Shown piece by piece: positions 11,285 to 22,500 of a stretch of 64,000 nt of DNA. The notes under the pieces were generated by a model. It saw only the letters and a list, made by a program, of their open reading frames with translations. It was not told the origin of the DNA and did no database searches. Within the stretch, counting starts at the first letter, position 1. Each line of letters begins with the position of its first letter. This DNA is from Amblyomma americanum (lineage: Eukaryota; Arthropoda; Arachnida; Ixodida; Ixodidae): contig NC_135505.1 in assembly GCF_052857255.1 (NCBI RefSeq), positions 61,423,149 to 61,487,148 on the forward strand. The letters run 5' to 3'. The position numbers and the translations under genes are program-made.

Positions 11285-11595
11285 TGTTGTGTCCCCTGTG
11301 CTGTGTCCCCTTCTTTCTTTCTGTTCTGTGTCACCAGTGTTCTTTTCTAACGGCCACTTGCCCCTCTTCGCGCGCCGTCGCAAGATGCCCCCCCCCCCCC
11401 ACGGCGGGCCCCCGCGCCCTCTTGTTCTGGGAAGCCACTCCCTCGTGTGGACGCCGCGCCGTCCCCTCTGTCCTTCGGGCGGCAGTTCGGCTTCCGCCTC
11501 GGTCGACGCTGGTCGCACCCTCTTTAGTAGTAAATAAACAATGTGAAATTATCGCGTGTCTTTTGCTGCATTGACAACAACTTCCGGACACGACA
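11285..11595 (+). repeat. 3' LTR of the Ty3/gypsy element
   Basis: This 311-bp copy of the 5' LTR follows the purine tract AGGGGGAAGGAAG. It differs from the 5' LTR only in a C run near 11398, 13 C instead of 6, as far as I can see by eye. The target duplication ACAGT follows at once. Confidence 0.95.
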
Positions 11596-11600
11596 ACAGT

Positions 11601-12473
11601 AAAGAGTGTTGTGCTCAAAATACATCCTTGAGGCACTCCGTTTTCTTGGATAAACTTCCTTGAAAGGGTTGAGCTTAGGCGGACATGAAATGTACGGTTA
11701 GACAAAAAGTCTTTAAGGCAGTTCAACATCCTGCTGCGGATTCCCAGTCCAGCCAGGTCCTGAATAATCCTAAACCTCCACGTTGTGTCATACGCCTTCT
11801 CTAAATCGAAAAAGACAGGGAGACAATGCTGTCTGTGTATAAAAGCCTCACGAACAGTGTTTTCAAGACGAACTAGGTGGTCGGTGGTGGAGCTAGCCTT
11901 TTTAGAACCGCATTGATGGGCATCCAGAAGCTCCCGGTCTTCTAACACGAATGATAGTCTGAGATTCAATACACTTTCAAAAGATTTCGCTAGACAGGTT
12001 GTCAGAGCTATGGGCCTATAGCTGCTAGGAAGGGTAGAGGGCTTTCCGGGTTTTAATAGAGGAACAATAACGGCCATCTTCCAGGCTTCGGGAAGTTTCC
12101 CCGATACCCAAACTTTGTTAAAAAAATTAAAAAGTGCCTCCACAGCGGGTTCAGAGAGATGATCCAGCATTTGATAATGTATTTTATCGGGGCCAGGTGC
12201 AGTTTGCTTACCAGCGGACAGTACTTTATTAATTGCTTGGATTGTAAGCAAGTTATTACAGGGTTCATTTGAACTGCCACTTGTCGGCAGTCTTTGTCTT
12301 TCAGCTGTGTTTTTGTATTTGAGGAATGATTCTCTGTAGTGAGATGAACTGGAAACTGCAGAAAAATATCCGCCCAAAATATCTGCCTGTTCTTCTAAAT
12401 TTGTCTGTATGCCAGGGGTTGATAGAAACGGAAATGTGAATGGGGAGTAGCTGCCATTTATCTTCTTTACCAT
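11601..12473 (-). pseudogene. N-terminal half of the LINE reverse transcriptase
   Basis: The frame is open and shows RT blocks: TAPGPDKIHYQML, SYRPIALTTCLAKSFE, VFFDLEKAYDTTW and NGVPQGCILSTTLF. It then runs into the gypsy insertion at 11600 and resumes at 8239. A longer apparent 380-codon frame exists only because it reads through into the inserted LTR. Confidence 0.85.
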
Positions 12474-12599
12474 CTCTCACATTTGTTTTGACGTAATTGA
12501 GCTGTTTATTGAAGACACGTAACCTTGCCATGAAGTTTTTTCTGCATTATGGAGAATGTATCGAGCTTATGCTCTGAACTTTCTGAACCTAATAAAATT

Positions 12600-13530
12600 C
12601 TGCTGCGTTGGGTACCTACGGAAAATTCCCCAAGCTTTGTTTTGTTTCTTGTTTGCATCACGGCATTGTTGTGTTTACCAAATTTTGTGATTCTGCTTTA
12701 CTACTCCAAATGACCGAGGAATTGCTAGGCGTGCAGCGGTTAAAATACAGTTTGTGATAACTTCATTCAGTTCATCTATGCTGAGATCATCTGAAACCAT
12801 TTTATCTAAGCTGGCCCTTTCTCTAAAAAGTGCCCAGTCGGATAAATGTAACTTCCACCGTCGGGGTTTCGTTGGGGTGACTTGCGGTGGGGATGTTAGG
12901 CTTATTATTACAGGGAGGTAATTGCTGCCGTACGGGTTATCGATGACATCCCATTTAAAATCACAAAAGAGAGAGGGCGAACTAAAAAACAAATCTATGG
13001 AACTCATTTTTCCTGTGCTCGGAGAGCAGTATGTATCTTTGACGGTGTTTAGGAGGCAAACATTACTTAGAATAAAATCTTCTAAAATATGACCTCTTGC
13101 ATCAGTGTGTGCACTTCCCCAAAAACCAGAGTGGGCATTAAAATCACCAACTAGCAGATATGGCTCTGGTAGCTGTTCCTAAAGGGATTCTAAATCATGA
13201 AGTGTTACTGTTAGGTGGGGCTCAAGATATATGGTACATATTGTGAGTGTTTCAAAAATGGATAGTGACTGCGATGGCTTCGTATTTGGTTTTGTTTGAT
13301 CTCGCCGGTTGCTACACTATTCTGAACGACAATAGCAACACCTCCAGACTGCTTGCTTGCTCTCGGTCACACCGAAAGACATTGTACTTGTTTAAAATAT
13401 TTTTTGTTTTGTACCTAAGTCCGTCTCCTGTAAGCATAAAGCCACCGGGGACATTGTGTTTAAAAGTTCTTTTATGTCATCGTAGTTATTGATTAGTCCT
13501 CGGCAGTTCCACTGTATAAGGAACGCCATG
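12600..13530 (-). pseudogene. APE-type endonuclease of the I-type LINE
   Basis: The start codon is at 13530-13528 (MAFLIQWNCRGLINNYDD). Conserved pieces follow: ALCLQET, then LLVGDFNAHSGFWGS and SSIDLFFSSPSL. The domain nicks target DNA to prime reverse transcription. Several frameshifts and stops separate the blocks, for example around 13350 and 13190, so no protein can be made from it. Confidence 0.78.
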
Positions 13531-13559
13531 TTTGATGAGTGTAGTTAAACCTTCGGATA

Positions 13560-14719
13560 CCGGTTTTTGGGGTGCCAATAATGGGGTCTTTTTTCTGTTT
13601 CGCACCAGGCAGCTGTGCCTCTGCTGCAGCAAAGGCGAGTTGTGTTCATCGCCTCACTAGAGGCTATGGACTTCCGCGGTGAACCCGCGGGTGAACGGTT
13701 TGTGGGCTTCTCCCGACTGGGGGAAGCCTTGCGGGCGGCCGACTGAGGGGCCGGCGGGCCCTTGTTCACAGATGGCAGGGCAGCCTTCGCTGCGTCTGCC
13801 GGCGGCGGGGGTGGCCCTGCCTCAGGCTATGCCTGGGCAGTGGTCGAAGCCTGGTGTGGTGTGCCGCCCCTGCGCACTGCATCGGCGAAATTTGTTTTTG
13901 ATGTTAACTGGAAGGCTGAGGGGTCTTTTTTGTGCTTCTTGATAACTTATGTTTTCCTTTGTCTTTATGATTATTATTTCCTTCTCTCTCAGGTCGGGCA
14001 CGACCTGGAGTACGCCGGGTGATCCCCTTCGCAGTTCGCGCACTGTGGTGAAGCATTGCAGTCCACGGATTCATGATTGTTTGACGAACATTTGGCACAT
14101 GTTTGGCGGCCACGACTGCTCTGTGAGCCATGGCCAAATGTTTGACACTTGAAGCAGCGTCTGGAGTTTGGGATGTATAGTCTTACATTTATTTTAAGAT
14201 ATCCTACTTGGTTTCGGGAAGTTGGCTCGAGGCAAAGGTCAGGACTATGTCTTTTGTTGGTATTTCCTTGTCGTCTTTTCGTATTTTGATACGATGGACT
14301 TCAGTGACGTTCTGGTCTTTCAGACCCTCCAACATCCCTTCTTCAGAAAGCTTCAGGAAATCATGTTCAGATATTACTCCTTTGGCTGTGTTCAGTGATC
14401 GGTGGGTAGTTACTGTTACACGTATGTCTCCGAAGGACACTAAGGTTGGGAGTATTGAGTATTGTGCTTTGTCTCGGATTTGGAGGAGGAGGTCGCCACT
14501 GGCTAACTTCGTCACCTTGTAGCCAAGGCCCAGGGAGTCAGTAAGAGATTTGGAAACAATTAATGGAGAGATTTTTCTGGCTGGTTGCTCTGCATGTTCA
14601 CTATTGTACAAAATGATATCTAGGGAAATGTTCTTTAGTTTTTGGAAACACTGGGCAGTTATGTCTTCGGTACGCACTCTTCTTAGAGCGCGATCATTTT
14701 GTGAGGGAGGTGGAGCCAT
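13560..14719 (-). pseudogene. ORF1 (gag-like) of the I-type LINE
   Basis: 14719-14204 is open for 171 codons (MAPPPSQNDRALRRVRTED at the start) and ends at a TAG after LPETK. Reading on in the same frame gives zinc-knuckle sequence (CFKCQTFGHG, then CAKCSSNNHESVDC and CANCEGDHPAYSRSC), so the TAG is a lesion, not the natural end. The third metal-ligand position of the first knuckle appears lost. LINE ORF1 proteins bind element RNA. A lysine-rich, frameshifted C-terminal part continues to about 13560. Confidence 0.75.
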
Positions 14720-15290
14720 AAAGTGTGTTTAATTTTCGGTCATGATGCCAGCCACCCACTATGGAGCCCAACTTGGGGACGGGACAGGAACTTTCAAGGA
14801 AGTCTTGCCCACGCCAGCTGTACACCCCAACTATAACCAAATATGACACAACCCATGGTAGCTGGTCACACAAGGTTAACCCTCGCCGCCAGGAAGAAGG
14901 AAAAAGTAATTAAGAGAGGAGAAGACAGGATAGTTGTGAGAAAGAAGATAGGAAAGTGAAAGATAGGAGGATAGGAAAAGGCGACTGCCGATTTCCCCCG
15001 GTCGGGTCAGGCCGGAGGTGCCGTCTACAGGGAGCTGGGGCCAAAGTGGTGTGTTGCCTCCGCCGAGGAGCCTTAAATGTCCAAACGCTCGGCATCGGCT
15101 CAACCACCAGGATCCACTTTTCCCCGGAAACGGCGATGCCACGCACGGCTAGGCGCGGGCGCTCGGGTCCGTGGTGATGCACGGTTCACCATCATCCCCT
15201 TGCGGGGATGTCCCTGCGGATGCTCGGGAACCCGTGGTGTCGCCACTCACCAACGCCTGCAAGCTGCAGACGCCCCCTGCGGGGATGACC
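14720..15290 (-). other. Probable 5' untranslated region of the I-type LINE
   Basis: This non-coding stretch directly precedes ORF1 on the minus strand. It includes a purine-rich block (14880-14985 on the plus strand) and short self-complementary pieces around TGCGGGGATG at 15200-15285. I include it because it is contiguous with ORF1 and because similar 5' leaders are familiar from tick LINEs of this kind; the exact 5' end is not resolved. Confidence 0.45.
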
Positions 15291-15417
15291 TTGAATGTAG
15301 CTAGAGTTTTAACCATCAGCTTAACTGGTGGTAGTCAGGTTCGACACATGACGGCAGCTACAGTAGCAACACCAGCGGCTGTTACATCAACTATCGCGAC
15401 TTTGATCTTGACCTTGA

Positions 15418-15990
15418 CCTTTCACGGGAAAGCGTCTGCGCTCAACGCATGCGCAGTTCATGAAAGTGAGTTCGGCATAAAACGGAAACGCAACGGCACG
15501 TGTGTGCTGTGCAAAGTCAGTGCACCTAAGATCCCCAGGTGGTCGAAATTATTCCAGAGCCCTCCACTATGGCACCTCTTTCTTCTCTGTCCCGCCTTAT
15601 CCCTTCCCTTGCGGCGCGGTTCAGGAGTCGCGCCAATATGTGAGACATACTGCGATGTTTCCTTTCCCCCACAGCCAATTCAATTCAAAACACTGGTGCA
15701 CTTTGACGCGTTAAGCGGAACGCTAGATGTAATCGTTGCGACGCCTGCGGCGGAGAGCAACAGATGTGCGCTCCGTCACCGTGTTGCGCAGAGGTAGAAA
15801 AGAGGCATCCCAGGTGTTCTGCCTACTCCCTCCGTGACGTCACACGCCTTGACCGAACGCAGCGGGAAAGCGTCTGCTGGAATGGCATGCGCAGGGCATC
15901 AAAGTTGGTTCTGCATAAAACGCCGGTGCACTTGAATGCGTTCAGCCTAACACTAGGTGTGCTCGATGCGACGCCGGCCGTGGAGACCGC
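15418..15990 (+). repeat. Direct repeat of about 125 bp, first unit split by a SINE fragment
   Basis: Unit 2 (about 15855-15990) matches two separated blocks of unit 1. The first is 15418-15488 (GGGAAAGCGTCTGC, then GCATGCGCAG and GCATAAAACG). The second is 15688-15765 (GGTGCACTT, GCGTT and GCGACGCC). The gap in unit 1 is filled by the SINE tail at 15490-15688. No coding potential is seen. Confidence 0.6.
15490..15688 (+). repeat. 5'-truncated tRNA-derived SINE, tail portion
   Basis: The segment contains the SINE body words GTCAGTGCAC, CCCCAGGTGGTCGAAAT and GAGCCCTCCACTATGGC, shared with the SINE at 34704-34940. It then has a different tail ending in CCTTTCCCCCACAGCCAATT. The tRNA head is missing. 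It lies inside unit 1 of a local direct repeat. Confidence 0.7.
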
Positions 15991-16149
15991 CAGTCGGTCG
16001 ACCACAGTTATATCACCAGCCATTTTTTGTTGGCGTTACCGCACTTTACCCTAAGCAATAGCACAGCGCGTTGCTTTATGCCAGTGGGTGCGCCAATCAC
16101 GCGCAAGGTACGCGTACTGCGTTGTCGGTTCTCCTTTTGATGGGGAGTT

Positions 16150-17000
16150 CAGCGCCGTAATATATTGTGACGTGACGGTCAGCCGAAGAATGAGGCGGGT
16201 TCAATGGTGGCAATGAGGTTATTTAATGGCCGCCGGCCTATCGCGAGCGCTCCGTCCCGCGCCGCTGCCAAATTCGTCTTCATCGTCACACTACCCGGGG
16301 CCACTTAGCAATCGTCCCGATCGGTGACAAAGAGGCGGGCGAAATAGTGATGAGCTTCAGGGGATGGTTCAACAGTAAGGAGAAAGTGGTGAGGTACTGG
16401 CCGCCACGATGAAGGAGATGGCTGAATGATTTGAGTAGATGAACATACTTGCCCAAGAACGTGTTCGGCTGAATGACTCCTGGCGCGCTTAGCTTCCGGG
16501 CGGCACGTCACCAGGAGCCGACGGCCGAGGCCCCAGGAAGCCCCAAACGGTATGGGCAGGAGAGCGGTGTCTCCACGTGTGGGCTGCGTCTCGGGTCTGT
16601 GGGGTCAGCAGGTCGAGTCTTTGCGTCAGGTTCAGTTCGTCGTGTCGAGTGGTCTGGGAGATGGATGGGGCGGGGGAACAACGGCGCGATCGGTTCGGGT
16701 CTGAAAGGCTGGTGCACGGCCAGACGACGCAGGCCAGAACTCACGGCCACGGCTGAGGTAGGACGGCGAAGCTCCAGGACCAGGATGGGGATGAACTCCG
16801 CACTTCAGACCAAAAGTTACGTGGCAGCCAGGCGAAGAATGAGGAGCAATGAACCATGGCAGTAAGGTGGCTAGAATGGCCACCCTAAGTGCAGTGAGTT
16901 GATGTTAATGGCCGCCGGCCTAGCGCGAGCACTCCGTCCCGCGCCACTGCCAGCATCGTCTTCTTCGTCAAACTACCCGAGGCCCTGCCGGGGGAGGGGG
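16150..17000 (-). mobile_element. Remnant of a deleted LTR retrotransposon
   Basis: Two diverged direct repeats lie about 0.65 kb apart. Both contain TTAATGGCCGCCGGCCTA or a close variant, followed by GAGC(G/A)CTCCGTCCCGCGCC and a shared end CTACCCG(A/G)GGCC (about 16170-16305 and 16820-16990). I read them as parts of LTRs in minus orientation. Between them is about 500 bp without a recognisable protein. An element almost fully deleted inside would explain this; a simple segmental repeat is the alternative. Confidence 0.4.
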
Positions 17001-17510
17001 AAGAAAGCTGTGCTCAGCACCACCGACGCACTTCGTGCAATGCGAAGAGCACTTCGCGTCTACGGCAGTAACAATATCAACGAAGATGGAAGCTGCTGCA
17101 GAAAAAAGGTCGGACGATGTGACGTCGTGGGTTGTCCTAGCCAGAAATTGGCGTCCGTGCACGTCATGAGGATTTCACTGGATGAGGCGAGGGTGAGGGA
17201 GGATTAGAGTCCAACAGTTTGTGAGGGAGGGCAGAGGTGGTCAGGTGAGGAAGGAAAAGATGCAGGGCTTGATGGCGAGGGTGTCTGGCAAAGTGCGTGC
17301 CTAAGATTGCAAAACACTCGTGGACGCAGCGACAACGACTAGATCCAAAATTATGGATGGCACTCAAGACTATAGTTACGTGCTTTGCATGTGAAATCAT
17401 CGTTATTTATCTTTATTTTCTTTTATTTTTGTCTTCCTTTCTGACCACGCGCCTACTCATTAGCATACAATCGTAAGGCAAGGCATATACTAGGCTCACC
17501 TTTTCTCACG
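17000..17510. other. Unassigned spacer
   Basis: No gene or named repeat is recognised. The left part could still belong to the LTR remnant that ends near 17000. Confidence 0.3.
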
Positions 17511-17514
17511 AAAA

Positions 17515-17705
17515 AGCAGCGCAGTTATGTCGCCTATGGGTTGCGTGCTCGCCTCGCAATATGATAGTTGTGGGTTCAGTTCTCCGAACCTTGGTAAGTA
17601 TTTTTTTCTTTGATACTGCGGTGACGTCATCTGGGATTTTTACACCATTTCTACGGGTTCCGTTGCCGCTGAACCATACAATGCTTTCGCGTTAAAACAA
17701 CTGAT
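17515..17705 (+). repeat. Probable tRNA-derived SINE of a second type
   Basis: A tRNA-like head at about 17525-17590 has a region resembling an A box (GTCGCCTATGGG) and a B-box-like GGTTCAGTTCT. It is followed by a body ending near GCTTTCGCGTTAAAACA, wording I associate with tick repeats. The B box differs from consensus at one or two positions, so pol III activity is doubtful. Confidence 0.4.
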
Positions 17706-20040
17706 ACAGCTTTAGATATAGAATGAGTACAAATATACTACTTTGGTTTTCCGCTCCCGGTTAGATTTTCTAAATGGAGAAAGAAAATTCTGTCCCCCCT
17801 TTGCAACGCAACCTCCGGAGGTAACACCACTTTTCGGCACGAAGACACGAATTCACCGAGCGATGGCAGTACTTTTCCGAGCGCACTCCTGTTATTGATG
17901 AGACATTTCTTCATCGGATTCGCAGGCGCATTCCACGCGATACTCTGGGGAGGTGTCGTAGTCGTCCGACGGGTGCCGGGGTCGCGTTGCATCTTATTCC
18001 TCGTCGCCTTCCATGGGCTCCCCCGACGCCTTTGGGTCCAACTTGATCTACAATAGCGACGCCATGCGGTGTCGGCCGGGTATGGCCCAATGAATGCACA
18101 ATGGAAGGTTGACCGACGTGAGCCATGGAGCTGCAGGCGGCTGCACAGGTATAGCAAAAGTGCGTGGCGAGTGTACCAGGAGGAAAAGTTACTCATATCC
18201 AGATAAGCGGGCCGGGCGAGCCAAGGTTTCGGTATGGGAACGCGGCGCCGCCAGGAAGGGGTGTGGCGCGAAGGCATCGAGGTAACTCTGTGGAGCAGCA
18301 GTGGGGGCAGGTGGAACAGGTCCCTCCAGAACAATGCGGCCTGCCTTAGGCAGCAGGCTAAGCTCGACACTCGCGCCCTAGCCACCAGTGATGGCGTCGA
18401 TGGGCGGCAGTGCTGAATCGTCATCATTTTCCTTTTACAATGAAAATGTTTAAGCGGTATGCCGATAATTTTTGACATCTAAACAGCAAGCCGTTTTGTT
18501 CGCATATATCACTTCCCTCAGTCATTACAAAATTGATATGTGCAGATGAACGATCTAACATTATGCTATGAGGAAGCCTTTTATTTTTAACTTCCAGCCG
18601 TCCTTGCAGCGCTCAGATTTTAGAGCAGCGGATGAGATTTTGATGATCCAACAAATGACATAATATAAGACAACACAAGCTGCCTTTAAACAATTTCCAA
18701 CTGGAAATAAAAAACACGGATGTGTCAAACACTGGAAACTGCAGATATGGTAAAGCACCTCGATCATCTGCTGTTATTTTTGCTACTACGCGTGAGCACT
18801 TTTGTTAGTAACTTGATACTGACAACGTTACGAATTATAAAAAGAGGGACGCGGCACTCGCGACCACAGTCGTGCACCTTCTTTCGGGCTTCGTGCGCCT
18901 GTGGTGATTGGCCATTAAGAGTGCAGGCTGTGATGGATGAGCAATCAAATATTCCTAGTCCGTTAGATCTTCGTACTCGAGTTCGTAAGCTCTCCGAGAA
19001 TGGAAACAGTTCACCCGCTTCGCTCACGGTGTTCCCCTGCGATGCGGGCGATAGCCTCTTCTCTAAAAGGAGGTTATGGAAGAGCAGCGGATGAGTGTGC
19101 GAGTAAAGTACAGCTGGTCCCTGTGCCCTTACTCCACCGATCGCAGGTGAGCCGAGGTTTGACACTGCATTTGCGCTTTGAAATTCATTTTTCGTATAGG
19201 ATGCGAACAGTGGTAGCGATAGACTGAAGCGAGCATCGATCAATGATTTGTGCTCTTTGGAACACGTCTACCTATAAATAGGCCCGCAGTACGAAGCGTT
19301 TTCAAGAAATTTGCTTCTCTAAGCAGGGACAGGAGTGTGTTAAGTTTGTCTTCTTTTCGTTCGAGAGGCCAATGCACTGTTAAGTATGATTGCATGCCTT
19401 GGCATTATACGACGAAGCTCTCGTGCCTTATCTCCCCTTTCAAATGGAACTATTGAATAAAAGAGCGCTTTTACTTCTGCGGCAGTTAACGTCGTTACGG
19501 AGACCCATCGACCTGCACTAATTGGGAGATGCGACATGAAACTAAATATTGCAACTAGCAACGCATGTAGTGAAGTGGCGCCCGTTTTGTTGCACAGACT
19601 GGCACAACTAGCGTCGCTGCACATGAAAGGGAATCGGCGAATCGTGTTCACTTGTTCGCATTCGCCGTCGGTGCGACGTTCAGTGGTCAGAAATGAAATT
19701 ACGCGTCCGAGATATTTTATCGGTTTGTAAATATCAATGCATGTGTGTTTCTTATTCTGTCGTTTTATCTCCCGTATAATGTAACATAAGAGAAACGCGT
19801 TTTTGAGCGCTGATGACAGCTTCATATTGCTGCACCATAGATGTGGTTTCTGCTCCAACTGGCTGCTATGCTTTCCTTTTACAGCCAAGTAAAGGCTAAT
19901 ACATATATGTCAACCGTCTCGTGCAGTGTTTGTATGAAGGAATGGTTATTTCGCTCTTTTTCCTCTGTGCCGTCGATGAGGCTTTCTTGCTCCGTGTGTG
20001 AATTTTCCTCCTGTTTTCTTCCTCTCCCAGAGGCCATTTG
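17706..20040. other. Unassigned region
   Basis: No recognisable domain, RNA gene or repeat boundary. Open frames of 120-250 codons occur on both strands (for instance 17738-18478 minus and 18720-19094 plus), but they have arginine-, serine- and cysteine-rich compositions typical of chance frames and no motif I can name. Confidence 0.4.
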
Positions 20041-20042
20041 AA

Positions 20043-20403
20043 CACGCACGCACTTACCCACATTGGCAAGCGGCCTTTCCCGTGTGACTTATGTGGGAAG
20101 TGCTTCACACAGCGTAAGAATCTCGTCGTCCACTAGGTGGTCCACTCGGGGGAGAAACCATACGAGTGCGGCGGCTGCGGAGCTCGTTTCAACCAAGATT
20201 CCAACCGGAAGCGTCACTGCAAAGAGCAGCACTGTACTGGTGGCAGCGTTTCACCATTTCTTTCTCCTCGCTGCAGAAAGGGCTTTTCCCGGAAGGACAA
20301 CCTTAAAGCACACCTTGAGATGCATCCGGAGGAGGGACCTCACACCATAATACATGCCGCTGCGGAACAAGTTCCCGAACTACAGCCAAGCAAAGAAGTA
20401 TAA
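20043..20403 (+). pseudogene. C2H2 zinc-finger exon, degraded
   Basis: One frame from 20043 reads the end of a finger, then CDLCGKCFTQRKNLVVH, a TAG stop at about 20134, then VVHSGEKPYECGGCGARF with HC...QH. A third finger keeps CRKGFSRKDNLKAHLEMH but lacks its first cysteine. The HSGEKPYEC linker is diagnostic of DNA-binding C2H2 arrays. A CAG lies just before the segment and could be a splice acceptor. With an internal stop in a linker and a damaged third finger, I call it a pseudogene or a relic last exon. An AATAAATAAA signal follows at about 20632. Confidence 0.75.
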
Positions 20404-20644
20404 ATGTTGAAAGTGCAGCCGCTGCTAGCATCTGCATAAGACACACCGTGATATGGGCTTATGTACCATCCAGAATCATTGACGCCATGCACATGTGCTT
20501 CCTCCACGGTTCCAATGAAAAATATGAACCCCAATGCAACCAACGACCAGCAACAAGGATAGAGCCGTCTGGAATCCACAAAAAAAAAAGGCAGCGGAGA
20601 AGCGCCTTGGTTTCAAAGCAGCATGCATGAAATAAATAAAAGCA

Positions 20645-21955
20645 CAACAAACAACGTGAAGCCCTGCTATTTTCTACGCTGGTACAGGGAGGAATTATAG
20701 ACGAGTATAAAGCATGTCGGAACCCTGCGGAGTTGGAGCACTCTGTGACCCTTATGTCTGACATATGTACAGGCGTGAGGAAAGGTGGCTACATCACAGA
20801 AATAGTGCCAGTATTCTGGAAGGCACATTCTAGCGCAGCGTGCATGTTTTCGAGGGAAACGCACAGTTTACCCTCCCTAATACGGTGGCATGTTCTTACG
20901 CGCAGTTCCCTCAGGTACGGCTTTTTAAAGAATTGAGTCACAAGGAAACGCCTCTCACGAGCGTGCTAACGCGCTCCAGGCGTTTTATCAGTATATATAT
21001 TTAACTTCAAATTCTTAAGCTCCAGCCACCGTTGCACGCATATCTTTGTGACTACGCGCGACTAATCTGTGAAATGCAGGTGTGGCGTAAAGTGTTTGCG
21101 CTGTCTGCAACTTTCGAGATTGCTGAACGGCACCACTAAATTAGTTCGCAGGTGGAGGCCTAAATTTTGACAGGAGGCACCAGTCTGCAAGACAAACTGT
21201 CAAATTTAGCTTTCACTGAATAGCATTGTTACTTGGGAATAACTCCTGTCAAGTGAGGCCGTTAGTTGCTTTTGACAGAATGCTGAACCTACGCCCAAAG
21301 AGGTGCTACTTTAGCTAATTGCGTTACAGCATGACCAATCAAACAGGTCGCGCGTGCTATCTGGGGACATTGACAGCCTGCCGGTGCTGAAGTGAGGACC
21401 GGTCCCTGCTGCCTTATCTGTTAAAAATCTGTGTCTAACGGGAACGTGTTGGCGGCCAGGCTAGCACATTAAGGGTGGCTCACTGCTCTCACCTACACTT
21501 CTGAGACGCGCTGTCAGATAGAGCTGACAAATAGATGTGGGTGGATTTCTATGGTCTCCACGCTTTTGCAGACTCATGCACGTGAGATGTGATGAACGCA
21601 TGTCTGATAAAATATGTCCCGCAAGACGGTTTTTCTTTATTGATATTTGCATATTTCATAACAGGTGCAGAGAACGAGCGTTAATTTTTCGGCGGCCTTT
21701 TTAGGTAATTGTGGTTTCAAAGGAAGGTATCACTGCAGCACAAAAACTCGGAAAAATTTGTGTTACACCCTTTTACTGCATTCTTCTGGGGGCTAGTGGA
21801 TGTACATAGATAAATACATTATAATTCAGGGTTGAGTCTCAACGTTTTTACGTGCTGACACGCTCAACCATAAGCTCAAGTGATAATCTTAGGCGTTGTT
21901 GTTGTTGTTGCCTCAAAAGCGATGGCACACGTCCACAGAGGGGGATTGGCCAGAG
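20645..21955. other. Unassigned region
   Basis: No coding or structural feature is recognised between the zinc-finger relic and the gypsy integrase tail. The composition is AT-rich with only short frames. Confidence 0.4.
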
Positions 21956-22500
21956 CCGCTGTTCAAGCTTTTACTTGTCTTCTTCATCTTCTGACTGAGA
22001 TCGCATTCTCTGACGCCGATCTAGCCCATTACCATACCTCCCCGCCGAAAAAGGAGCTATCTGACGACTTCCGGTGCGGAAAGAACGTGCGGGTCAGGGT
22101 ACAATTTGAGGCGCTCAACATGGACAGGTTTGTGGCCGGGGGGATGAGGTTCCCAAGAAGACACGATGGGCTCGACAATGTAATTCATTGGGGTGGTTTG
22201 TTGAATAACACGGTAAAGACCGTTGTAGCGGGAAAGCAGCTTCGTTGATATACCAGGAGTGATAGGGGGGAAGACAAAGGTAGTTGTCATGTGGAGAAGA
22301 GGGGGAGAGTCGTTGGGTTTTCTGATGCTTGTCCTCCTCGGGGTTCAGTTTCGAGGTTTCCAGCTGAAACGCTCGCCTGCGATCCCTCAGTGATCCGTCT
22401 GAGGCATTCCTCCTCTTGTAATTGTCTCCGTCGGCTTCAAAGTGGGATCGCGTTCTTTGCCGGTCCAGTACATTACAGAATAATTTCACACACAAATACG
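21956..22500 (-). mobile_element. Ty3/gypsy pol C-terminal fragment
   Basis: The minus-strand frame at 22290-22057 carries the integrase C-terminal pattern: KLLSRYNGLYRVIQQTTP, then NYIVEP and HVERLKLY. These are typical of the GPY/F-like end of gypsy integrases. Upstream (22495-22290) the reading is lysine-rich but frame-broken. The downstream end toward 21956 has no open frame and may be LTR. No integrase core is present, so only the 3' end of the element remains. Confidence 0.65.

Larger units (their letters stand above)
8245..11595 (+). mobile_element. Ty3/gypsy LTR retrotransposon, internally deleted, recent
   Basis: Two direct LTRs (304 and 311 bp) bound a 2.7-kb interior and are flanked by the 5-bp target duplication ACAGT (8240-8244 and 11596-11600). 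The LTRs start TGTTG and end GACA, and I find no difference except the length of one C run. After the 5' LTR comes a primer-binding-like TGGCGAC (8550); before the 3' LTR comes a purine tract (11272-11284). Inside are gag, then RNase H and integrase. Protease and most of RT are missing. The element sits in the RT of the older minus-strand LINE. An autonomous relative is presumably needed for mobility. Confidence 0.95.
6150..15290 (-). mobile_element. I-type non-LTR retrotransposon (LINE), inactive, interrupted by an LTR element
   Basis: Read on the minus strand, the parts come in LINE order: a 5' region (about 15290-14720), ORF1 with an RRM-like part and zinc knuckles (14719 to about 13560), an APE-type endonuclease (13530 to about 12600), RT (12473-11601, continuing 8239-7500), RNase H (about 7330-6960) and a 3' tail (to about 6150). 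RT followed by RNase H fits the I group of LINEs. The RT is cut by a Ty3/gypsy insertion at 8245-11595. Stops and frameshifts occur in every domain, and the RT catalytic pair is altered, so it is dead. Both outer ends are estimates, because no target duplication was identified. Confidence 0.85.

Noticed and set aside
11331..12473. Single 380-codon gene on the minus strand
   Set aside because: It is LINE RT that reads through into the antisense of an inserted LTR; the join is the insertion border at 11600.
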